From contig NZ_RBXO01000001.1 in NCBI RefSeq assembly GCF_003634935.1, positions 5,605,501 to 5,669,500 of the forward strand: 64,000 nt of DNA, read 5' to 3'. The position numbers and the translations under genes are program-made. Of the stretch, positions 26,081 to 33,689 are shown piece after piece. The first letter of the stretch is position 1, and the number at the start of each line of letters is the position of its first letter. Below the pieces are notes generated by a model that worked only from the letters and a program-made list of their open reading frames with translations, was not told the origin of the DNA and ran no database searches. The DNA is from Saccharothrix australiensis (lineage in GTDB: Bacteria; Actinomycetota; Actinomycetes; Mycobacteriales; Pseudonocardiaceae).

Positions 26081-28069
26081 GTGGACGCTCAGGAACGCAT
26101 CCGGGAACTCGCCGACCAGGTCGTGGTGCTGCGGGACGCCTACTACCGGGGTTCGCCGCTGGTGGCGGACGCCGAGTACGACGCGGTCGAGGACGAGCTG
26201 CGCGGGCTGATCGCCGCGCACCCGGAGTGGGCGCCCGACCCGAACCCGCTGGAGCAGGTCGGCGCGCCCGCCGTCCTGCACGCGCCGGTCCGGCACTCGC
26301 GGCCGATGCTGTCGCTGGAGAAGGCGACCCGGCCGGAGCAGGTGGCGGCGTTCCTCGACCGCTTCCCCGGCCAGCCGGTGGTGGTCATGCCCAAGCTGGA
26401 CGGGCTGTCGCTGGCGCTGGTCTACGAGGACGGCAGGCTGCTCCGGGCCGTCACCCGCGGTGACGGCACGACCGGCGACGACGTGACGCTGCTGGTCCGC
26501 GCCCTGGTCGACGGGGTGCCGGAGCGGGTCGACGCGCCCGGCCGGGTCGAGGTGCGCGGCGAGGCGGTGATGCTCCGGTCGACGTTCGCCGCGTACAACG
26601 CGGCGCACCCGGACAAACCGCTGATCAACCCGCGCAACGCCGCCGCGGGCACGCTGCGCGCGAAGGACCCGGCCACGGTCGCCGAGCGCAGGCTGCGGTT
26701 CTTCGGGTTCGACCTGGACACCTCCGCCGAGGCCGCCGCCGACCTGGAGGAGGGCCTGCGCGCCCTCGGGTTCGCGGGTGCCGACATGCGGCGCTGCGCC
26801 GACGCCGAGCAGGCCCAGGCCGTGATCACCGCGATCGAGCAGGGCCGCGACGACCTCGACTACGACCTGGACGGCGCGGTGCTGCGGCTGGCCGACCGCG
26901 ACGCCTACGCCGCCGCCGGTACGCGGTCGAACTCGCCGCGCGGCGCGCTGGCCTACAAGTTCGCCGCGGAGGAGAGGACGACGGTCCTGTCCGACGTGGT
27001 GTGGGACGTGGGCAAGACCGGCAAGATCGCCCCGGTCGCGTGGTTGGAGCCGGTGTTCGTGGGCGGCACGACGGTCACCCGCGCCACCCTGGCCAACCAG
27101 GAGGTGATCCGGGCGCGCGGCATCCGCATCGGCGACACGGTGCTGGTCCGCCGGGCGGGCGACGTGATCCCGTTCGTCGCGGGCGTGCTGGACGAGTCCA
27201 AGCGCACCGGCCAGGAGCGGGAGATCGTGCCGCCCGACCGGTGCCCGTCCTGCGACCAGCCGCTGACCGAGCAGGGCAACAGCCGGGAGCTGTTCTGCAC
27301 CAACGTCTCGTGCCCCGCGCAGACCGTGCGCCGGCTGATCCACTGGGCCTCGCGCGCGGCGGCGGACATCGAGGCGGTCGGTCCGGTGTGGATCGAACGG
27401 CTCGCCGAGGCCGGGATGCTCGAACACCCCTCGGACTTCTACCGCCTGACCAAGGAGCAGCTGCTGGAGTTCGACCGCATCGGCGAGGTGTCGGCCACGC
27501 GGATGATCGAGTCGATCGACGCCGGCCGCCGGGTCGGGCTGCGCCGGGCGCTGATCGGGCTCGCCATCCCGATGGCGTCGGAGGGCACCGCCACCCGGTT
27601 GTGCCGAGCGGGGTTCACCTCGCTGGAGGAGGTGGCCGACGCGGGCGAGGAACGCCTCGTGGCCGTCGAGGACATCGGCCCGAAGGTCGCCGCGTCGCTG
27701 ACCGAGCACCTGAACCGGCTGCGGCCCGAGCTGACCAGGCTGCGCGAGTGCGGCGTCTCGCTCGACGTGCGCGAGGAGGACCTGCCGCCGGTCGTCGCGG
27801 CCGACGCGCCGCTGGCAGGCAAGACGGTGGTGGTCACCGGCGCGATCAACGACCCGAGGTCCGGTGAGAAGGTGCCCCGCCCGGCCTTCCAGCGGCTGTG
27901 CGAGAAGGCGGGCGCGACCACCGCGTCCTCGGTGTCGGCGAGCACCGACTACCTGATCACCGGCGCGGACGTCGGCGCGAGCAAGATCGCGAAGGCCGAG
28001 AAGCTGGAGGTGGAGGTGGTCGACCAGGCGGTGATCTGGCAGCAGCTGATCGCGGCAGGCATCGCGTGA
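26081..28069 (+). CDS. ligA: NAD-dependent DNA ligase, probably a second LigA
   Basis: 662 residues. Domain order is that of LigA: Ia (DEYDAVEDEL-like, YYRGSPLVADAEYDAVEDEL), adenylation with KLDG (Lys about 105), SLEKA and TRGDGTTGDDVT, OB-fold, a four-Cys zinc finger CPSCDQPLTEQGNSRELFCTNVSC, HhH, and C-terminal BRCT (GKTVVVTGAINDPRS). All nick-sealing motifs seem intact. It is shorter and more diverged than typical actinobacterial LigA, and sits among accessory genes; I infer an extra copy. GTG at 26081 suits a leaderless mRNA. Confidence 0.9.
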   Translation: MDAQERIRELADQVVVLRDAYYRGSPLVADAEYDAVEDELRGLIAAHPEWAPDPNPLEQVGAPAVLHAPVRHSRPMLSLEKATRPEQVAAFLDRFPGQPVVVMPKLDGLSLALVYEDGRLLRAVTRGDGTTGDDVTLLVRALVDGVPERVDAPGRVEVRGEAVMLRSTFAAYNAAHPDKPLINPRNAAAGTLRAKDPATVAERRLRFFGFDLDTSAEAAADLEEGLRALGFAGADMRRCADAEQAQAVITAIEQGRDDLDYDLDGAVLRLADRDAYAAAGTRSNSPRGALAYKFAAEERTTVLSDVVWDVGKTGKIAPVAWLEPVFVGGTTVTRATLANQEVIRARGIRIGDTVLVRRAGDVIPFVAGVLDESKRTGQEREIVPPDRCPSCDQPLTEQGNSRELFCTNVSCPAQTVRRLIHWASRAAADIEAVGPVWIERLAEAGMLEHPSDFYRLTKEQLLEFDRIGEVSATRMIESIDAGRRVGLRRALIGLAIPMASEGTATRLCRAGFTSLEEVADAGEERLVAVEDIGPKVAASLTEHLNRLRPELTRLRECGVSLDVREEDLPPVVAADAPLAGKTVVVTGAINDPRSGEKVPRPAFQRLCEKAGATTASSVSASTDYLITGADVGASKIAKAEKLEVEVVDQAVIWQQLIAAGIA

Positions 28070-28550
28070 GACCTCGCGTGGGACCGTTCAGCCGTCGCGC
28101 CGCGCCCGGTGTGCCGGGGACGGGGTGGTCGGCAGCCCGGCCGTGCCGCAGGACGGGGCCGTGCACGGACCGCGCCGTACCGCAGGGCGGTTGCGCCGGG
28201 GCCGGGCGGACCGGCGGTGCTGCCGTTCTGCTGCGCGACGCGCCGCCGGCCCCGCCATGCCCGTGCGCCGACACGCCGCCTGCCGCGCACCGACACGCCG
28301 CCTGCGCTCTCACCCGACACGCCGCCTGCCGCGCACCGACACGCCGCCTGCCCGCGCACCGATGCGCCGCCTGCGCTCTCACCCGACGCGCCGCCTGCGC
28401 TCTCACCCGACGCGCCGACCGCCCTGTCAGCCGGTGAGCCCCACCAGCCGACACACCGCCCGCCCCACCAGCCGGTGAGCCGACGGCCCTGTCAGCCGGT
28501 GCGCCGACGCGTCGGTGGCCCTGCCGACATGCCACGGCGGCATGGCGGGG
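28070..28550. other. Convergent intergenic region with tandem repeats
   Basis: 481 bp between the ligase and the Zn-protease gene stops. The first half is plain GC-rich sequence; 28269-28423 is a tandem repeat (listed). CCCTGTCAGCCGGTGAGCC-like copies follow at 28424 and 28487. No gene seen: the open frames here translate only as Arg/Pro/Ala runs. Confidence 0.6.
28269..28423. repeat. Seven-copy 22-25 bp tandem repeat
   Basis: CGACACGCCGCCTGC and close variants start at 28269, 28291, 28315, 28337, 28360, 28384 and 28409. Units are linked by CGCGCAC or GCTCTCACC, so copies alternate between two linker types. Periods (22, 24, 22, 23, 24, 25) are not multiples of three, so it is not protein coding. 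Confidence 0.85.
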
Positions 28551-29450
28551 TCACGTCCGGGCCGGTCGCAGCAGCGAGAGCGCGGTGTCGACGACCTCCC
28601 GGCTGTCCGCCAGGAGCGCCTCCGCCGCGGTGCGCCCCGTCGCCGCCAGGTAGGCGTCGACCAGCCGGTTGCCCACGGCGTAACCGGCGCCGGTCGGCAA
28701 CCCGACCGGCGGCACGCCGTACCGGGCCGCGACCTCGTCGCCGAGCACCCACGCCGTGAAGTCTCGCATCCCGGTCACCCCCAGCCCGGAGACGACCTTG
28801 TCGAACACCGCCTCGTCGCGCAGGTGCGGCACCCCGATCCGGGCGTGACCGAGTTCGTCGCCGTAGAGCTGACGGGCGAAGGCGTCGGCCAGCCCCTCCG
28901 ACACCACCTGCTCACCGACCGTGACCGTCGCCGGGTCCCACACCACCGCGCCGGGCCCGTACCGCAGGTTGTGGTGCAGCTCGTGGACCGCCGTCGCCTC
29001 CACCCGCGCCAGGTTCTCCGGGAACGGCCAGAGGTTGAGGTACAGGTACCCGGTCACGCTGCCGTTCGCCGTCATGCCCAGGGTCGTGCGCAGGAAGTGC
29101 TCGTCACCCGGATCGCCGAGGACCACCAGCACAGTCAGGTCTGGCACGACGACGTCCGGGGTCGCCGCGAGCTGCACGGCCAGCGCCTCCTCCAGCGCGC
29201 GCCCCACCCGACCCCACACGTCGGCGTCGGCCATCGCGTCCAGCGCCGCCAGGCACCGCTCCTCGTCCCGGTCGAGCGGGAACCCCGACCCCATCCGGTG
29301 CAGCTCGACGAGGTCCACCTCATCCGGGAAGTACCGGTACATTCCGGCGGCGGGCGCGACCATCGCCCGCAGCAGCTCGGGCCGGTCGGCCGACGGCGCG
29401 CGCAGGATCCGCCGCATCGCCGGGCAGGTGTCCAGAACCGTGATCGTCAT
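28551..29450 (-). CDS. DUF2268-like predicted Zn-dependent protease
   Basis: 299 residues, cytoplasmic by lack of a signal. The zinc-protease motif VEATAVHELHHNLRYG (HExxH-type) is near the middle and is followed about 35 residues on by VVSEGLADAFARQL, which offers a Glu as third ligand. This matches DUF2268 putative proteases. ATG at 29450 starts MTITVLDTCPAMRRIL, usual for the group. Substrate unknown. Single gene with a 158-bp upstream gap; converges with ligA across a repeat. Confidence 0.8.
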   Translation of the reverse strand: MTITVLDTCPAMRRILRAPSADRPELLRAMVAPAAGMYRYFPDEVDLVELHRMGSGFPLDRDEERCLAALDAMADADVWGRVGRALEEALAVQLAATPDVVVPDLTVLVVLGDPGDEHFLRTTLGMTANGSVTGYLYLNLWPFPENLARVEATAVHELHHNLRYGPGAVVWDPATVTVGEQVVSEGLADAFARQLYGDELGHARIGVPHLRDEAVFDKVVSGLGVTGMRDFTAWVLGDEVAARYGVPPVGLPTGAGYAVGNRLVDAYLAATGRTAAEALLADSREVVDTALSLLRPART

Positions 29451-29608
29451 GGCCGGGACGCTAAACCTTGCCGTAACCGGAGAATCAAGCCCGTTCGCGC
29501 CGGACGCCCGCCCGCGGCGAGCCGGCGGCGGCTGATCGGGGCAGGCGTCGCGCGACACCGTTCCGCCGCGGGCGGCCGGTTCCGCGGCACGTGCGCGCAC
29601 CGACCCGA

Positions 29609-31714
29609 CTACTCGCCGAGCCTCGCCACCAGTTCCCGCTCGACCATCGGTGTCATGGTGGCCGCGTAGGTGGCGCTGACGTGGTTGTCGTCCAGGTACA
29701 CGTGCACGTTGCCGATCACGGGCGGGCACAGGGTGTCGTCGCAGAACAGGTCGCTGAAGTCCGCGAAGGACACGTTGGGCGGCAGGTCGGGCAGCTCCGC
29801 GTACGGCGGCTCCACCGTGAGCAGTTCGGCCCTGGGCGTGCTGCACGGCTCCGCGTCCATGCCGTTGGCGACCAGGCAGGCCGACGGCGAGAACCCGAAG
29901 CGCGGGTTGTCCCGCACGGCCAGGACCGGGATGCCCGCGCGGTCCAGTGCCCGCCACTGCTCGACGAAACCGGGCGGTGTCCGCTCGGTCAGGCCGACCC
30001 GCACGTCGCGGCTGCCGTTGGTGACCACCAGGTCGGGCCGCAGCGCGCGGATCTCCTCGGCGGCGTCCGCGTTCCACTGGACGCACCCTCGGTCGCCGGG
30101 CATGGCGTCGGCGTCGACCGAGAACGGGCACGCGCCGCGCAGCATGAAGGTGACCCCCCAGTTCCGCCCCTCCGCGATCGACCAGATCACGCCGAGGTAC
30201 TGCTGCATGTGCGAGTCGCCCACCACCACGATCCGCTTGGCGGGCGTCGACGTGCCCGGCGCGGTGCAGATCTCCAGCCCCTTGTTGCGCGGTGAGCGCG
30301 TGCAACGGCTCCCGGCGATGCCCGCGAAGTCGCGCGGCAGGGTCACCATCGGCGGGATGATCGTCGCCTCCTCCGAGCCCCAGTACTCGAACTCCGGGGT
30401 GCGGGCGAGCGCGCCCGGATGGTCGGGGTCGTCCACCAGCACCGCGTAGGAGGCGGCCTTGCGCAGGCTCACCACCTGCCAGCAGCCCGCCGCCACCAGC
30501 ACGGGCACCAGCGCGAGGACGCCGAGCCGGTAGCCGCTCCACCGCCCGCCGCCGGACCGGCGGGCGGGCACCTCCACCAGGTGGTGGGTCGCGACGGACA
30601 GCGCCGCGGACACCGCGATGACGAACACGCCGCCGGCGAGCCCGACCTCCTCCCTGCCGCGGATCACCAGGTAGAACACCAGCACCGGCCAGTGCCACAG
30701 GTACAGCGAGTAGCCCAGGTCACCCAGGTGGCGCAGCGCGGGCGAGACGAGCACGCGGTCCACGCCGAACCGGCTGGACGTCGCGCCCGCGGCGATCACG
30801 GCGGCACCGCAGAGCGTCGGCCACAGCGCGAGCCAGCCGGGGAACACGCTGCCGACCTGGAGCACGAGCCCGCAGGCCACCAGACCGATCGCGCCGGCCC
30901 ACCCCAGGGCGATCCGCGCCGGCCGGGGCGCCGCGAACCGCTCCACGCCGAGCGCGAGCAGGCCGCCGAGCGCGAACTCCCAAGCCCTGGTCAGCGAGTG
31001 GAAGTAGGCCAGGGGCTGGTCCGCCGCCGTGAGCACGACCGAGTACGCCAGCGAGCCGGCGAACACGGCGGCCAGGAGCACCGCCAGCGGTCGGCGGACA
31101 CCCGTGCCCGCGCGGCGGGCCACGGCGGCGAGCGCGGCCACCAGCACCGGCCAGACGAGGTAGAACTGGCCCTGGATGGCCAGCGACCAGAAGTGCTGCA
31201 CGACGCTGGCGTGGTTGTGCCGCCCGAAGTAGTCCGCGGCGTCCGCCACGAGCTGCCAGTTCTCCAGGAACAGCGCCGCGGCGACGACCTCCCGGATCGT
31301 CTGGAACCACCGGCTCTCGGGCAGCGCCACCACACCGACCGCCATGACCCCCGCCAGGACGACCGCCGCGGCGGGGACCAGCCGCCGGATCACCCGCCCC
31401 CACAGCGCGCCGAGGTCGATCCCGCCGCTCGCCGCCGCCCGCGCGAGCTGCCCGGTCAGCAGGAAGCCGGAGAGCAGGAAGAACACGTCGACGCCGCCGG
31501 AGACCCGGCCGAGCCACACGTGGTAGACGACCACCAGCACCACCGCGACCGCGCGGAGCCCCTGGAGCTCGGGCCGGTACCGCCGCGGGCCACCCGTCGG
31601 CGAGGCGGACCCGGAGGTGGGCCCGGAGGCGAGCGGCGCGCTGGTCGGCGTGGCGTTCGGCAAGATCAACTCCAGGGTCGGGACGGCCACCTCGCCGACC
31701 AGACTTCCCGGCAC
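29609..31714 (-). CDS. OatA-like membrane acyltransferase with SGNH domain
   Basis: 701 residues. The N-terminal acyltransferase-3 domain begins RPELQGLRAVAVVLVVVYHVWLGRVSGGVDVFFLLSGFLLTG, with about ten helices (to about 410). The extracytoplasmic SGNH domain has RIVVVGDSHMQQY (nucleophile Ser) and, near the end, DDNHVSATYAATM (Asp/His). These enzymes O-acetylate peptidoglycan or glycans. The GTG 31714 start is tentative; GTG nine codons later is an alternative. Downstream of the NTPase/receptor genes but separated by 363 bp with repeats. Confidence 0.88.
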   Translation of the reverse strand: MPGSLVGEVAVPTLELILPNATPTSAPLASGPTSGSASPTGGPRRYRPELQGLRAVAVVLVVVYHVWLGRVSGGVDVFFLLSGFLLTGQLARAAASGGIDLGALWGRVIRRLVPAAAVVLAGVMAVGVVALPESRWFQTIREVVAAALFLENWQLVADAADYFGRHNHASVVQHFWSLAIQGQFYLVWPVLVAALAAVARRAGTGVRRPLAVLLAAVFAGSLAYSVVLTAADQPLAYFHSLTRAWEFALGGLLALGVERFAAPRPARIALGWAGAIGLVACGLVLQVGSVFPGWLALWPTLCGAAVIAAGATSSRFGVDRVLVSPALRHLGDLGYSLYLWHWPVLVFYLVIRGREEVGLAGGVFVIAVSAALSVATHHLVEVPARRSGGGRWSGYRLGVLALVPVLVAAGCWQVVSLRKAASYAVLVDDPDHPGALARTPEFEYWGSEEATIIPPMVTLPRDFAGIAGSRCTRSPRNKGLEICTAPGTSTPAKRIVVVGDSHMQQYLGVIWSIAEGRNWGVTFMLRGACPFSVDADAMPGDRGCVQWNADAAEEIRALRPDLVVTNGSRDVRVGLTERTPPGFVEQWRALDRAGIPVLAVRDNPRFGFSPSACLVANGMDAEPCSTPRAELLTVEPPYAELPDLPPNVSFADFSDLFCDDTLCPPVIGNVHVYLDDNHVSATYAATMTPMVERELVARLGE

Positions 31715-32077
31715 ACCCCGGCCGACCGCGGACAGCGGCCACGCCGAGCAAGGACCATACCCGACGCCGCGTCGACCGACCCGCGGGGTCGGCGCGAAGG
31801 CCCGCGGACGAGCCGTCGGGCCACCCGCGAACCGTGCCCACCGGCCCGCACCCCACGTGCCGCCCTCGGCCCACCCGCACGGTCACGATCCGCGACCGCA
31901 CCGCCACCTGTCGCACGCGGCTCCGAACCCGGACCGAGCGCCCGTCCGCCACCCCTGACCGCCGCCACCCCCGACCGCCGCCACCCCCGACCGCCGCCGC
32001 TCCCGACTGCCGCCGCTCCCGACTGCCGCCACCACCGGATACCACCGCGCCCGGACGCCGCCGCGCCCGAACCGACG
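31715..32077. other. Intergenic region with 16-bp minisatellite
   Basis: 363 bp between the type-1 binding protein and the acyltransferase, both on the minus strand. The half nearest the binding-protein stop carries the 16-bp repeat (31957-32036). The rest shows no gene or clear promoter to my eye. Confidence 0.6.
31957..32036. repeat. Five-unit 16-bp tandem repeat
   Basis: GACCGCCGCCACCCCC and variants (GACTGCCGCCGCTCCC) start at 31957, 31973, 31989, 32005 and 32021, an exact 16-bp period. It sits about 40 bp past the stop of the 32078-33670 gene. Confidence 0.85.
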
Positions 32078-33670
32078 TCACCGGCAGTGCGTGTCGGCCG
32101 GGTTGCTGCGCGCGTCCACCCGCACGGTCGCCGGCCGCTTGCCCTCGCGCGGCGGGCAGAGCTGGACCGCCACCGGGTCGCCGGTCCGGTTGCCGCTGTT
32201 GTCGAACTCGATCCGCCCGCCCGCCCCGAGCCGCCCGGTGCCCGCCGCGAACCCGCTGATGGCGCTGTTGAGCACACCGCGGGTCACCTCGCTGTTGGCG
32301 CTGAGCGTCCGCACCGCCTCCGACACCGTGTGCAGCGCGTCGTAGGCGTTGATCGCCCACCCGCCGTCGAGGTGCGCGGTGTCGAAGCCCGCCGCCTCGA
32401 ACAGGCCCTCCAGCGTCGCGAACTCGGTGTTGCCGCCGCGCAACGAGTCCGCGTCCGCGAGCGGCGTGTACACCAGCCGCAGCGTCCCGTCGCGGAACAC
32501 CGGCGACTCCAGCGCCTGCCGCCGCGCGCCCTCCAGCTCCGGGTCGTGGTCCGGCACGCGCATCCGCACCGCGTCCGACGTGCTGACCACGGTGATCGAG
32601 GTCGCCTCGCACAACCCGTTGCGGTACTGCTCGTCGACGCTGCGCAGGAACCGGCCCAGGTCGCGGCTGCGGGCGATGTAGAACGCGGACACGCTGCCCT
32701 GCCGCCCGCAGATCCGCTGCGCCGCGTAGCCCACCGTCGCCGGGTCCGTCGGGTCGAACTTCACCTCCGGGCGCTCGCCCAGCCCCCGCACGAACGGCAG
32801 GGCGGTGCAGGTGTACGGGTCGCGCTTGTCGTTCGGCGTCACGATGAAGTCGGGCGCCGCCTTCAGGAAATCGCCCAGCAGCTTGATCTGCTTGGCGTTG
32901 CGGTGCGACACGCGGTAGAAGTAGCCCTCGCCGATGCCGTTGTCGTACGTCGCGCCCTCGTCGCACGTCGAGAAGTCGGGCCGGTCGGCGGCCGAGCCGT
33001 CGGCGTCGAAACCCTCCGCGGTGATCAGGGCGCCCACCATCGGCATCGGTTGGCCCGGCCTGCCCAGCTCGTCGGCGGCGTCGGCCGACCGCTGGTCGCT
33101 CAGGCCGAGGCCGACCGCCGCGACCACGGCGGGGTCCTCGCGCACCAGCTCGGCGACGCGCCGCGCGGCCTGCTGCGCCGCGCCCAGGTGCGCGACCTTC
33201 AGCTTGATCGGGTGGATGCAGCCGACGCCGTTGGCCCTGGCCTGCGCGGCGGCGTAGCCCTCGATCTCGTGCAGGGCGCGACCGCCGCCGTTGGGCGTGG
33301 TCAGGGTGGACAGGACCGCCACCGTCACGGGCGTCGCGCCGGGCCGGCAGCCGCCCTTGCCCGCCTGGTCGTTCTGCTCGGCGATCCGGGCCAGCACCGG
33401 GCCGAACTCGGCGAGCCCGAACGCGTACGGCCCGGACGTCACGCCGACGCACTCGCCGTCCTCGGTCCAGAGGTCGTCGGACGGCAGGCCGTCGCGGCAG
33501 CCCACCCGCGCGGACAGCCAGCCCGCGGCCAGGTAGCCCGGCACCGCCGCCACGAGCACGACCGCGACGAGCACGACCCGCAGCCACTTGTCCCACCAGC
33601 TCCGGAAGAACTTGCCGCGGCGCGGGTACACCCCGAGGTGGAACCTGTCCCTCAGCTCTTCCGGTTGCAT
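32078..33670 (-). CDS. Membrane-anchored type-1 periplasmic-binding-protein-like receptor
   Basis: 530 residues. A basic cytoplasmic head (MQPEELRDRFHLGVYPRRGKFFRSWWDKW) precedes one transmembrane helix (LRVVLVAVVLVAAVPGYLAAGW, about 30-52). The outside part is a type-1 (Leu/Ile/Val, amide) binding fold: VAVLSTLTTPNG, YAAAQARANGVG, VVAAVGLGLSDQ, and IEFDNSGNRTGDPV near the end. There is no lipobox, so it is anchored by the helix and may signal rather than feed an importer; no permease is nearby. It follows the NTPase gene by 19 bp and probably acts with it. Confidence 0.75.
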   Translation of the reverse strand: MQPEELRDRFHLGVYPRRGKFFRSWWDKWLRVVLVAVVLVAAVPGYLAAGWLSARVGCRDGLPSDDLWTEDGECVGVTSGPYAFGLAEFGPVLARIAEQNDQAGKGGCRPGATPVTVAVLSTLTTPNGGGRALHEIEGYAAAQARANGVGCIHPIKLKVAHLGAAQQAARRVAELVREDPAVVAAVGLGLSDQRSADAADELGRPGQPMPMVGALITAEGFDADGSAADRPDFSTCDEGATYDNGIGEGYFYRVSHRNAKQIKLLGDFLKAAPDFIVTPNDKRDPYTCTALPFVRGLGERPEVKFDPTDPATVGYAAQRICGRQGSVSAFYIARSRDLGRFLRSVDEQYRNGLCEATSITVVSTSDAVRMRVPDHDPELEGARRQALESPVFRDGTLRLVYTPLADADSLRGGNTEFATLEGLFEAAGFDTAHLDGGWAINAYDALHTVSEAVRTLSANSEVTRGVLNSAISGFAAGTGRLGAGGRIEFDNSGNRTGDPVAVQLCPPREGKRPATVRVDARSNPADTHCR

Positions 33671-33689
33671 GGCAGCGGCTCCTTCCCGA

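Noticed and set aside
28269-28423. CRISPR array
   Set aside because: Linkers are only 7-10 bp and themselves repeated, and there are no cas genes.
28109-28759. Pro/Thr/Ala-repeat protein encoded by the 28269 array
   Set aside because: Repeat periods are not multiples of three, and there is no start with a ribosome-binding site; treated as non-coding.
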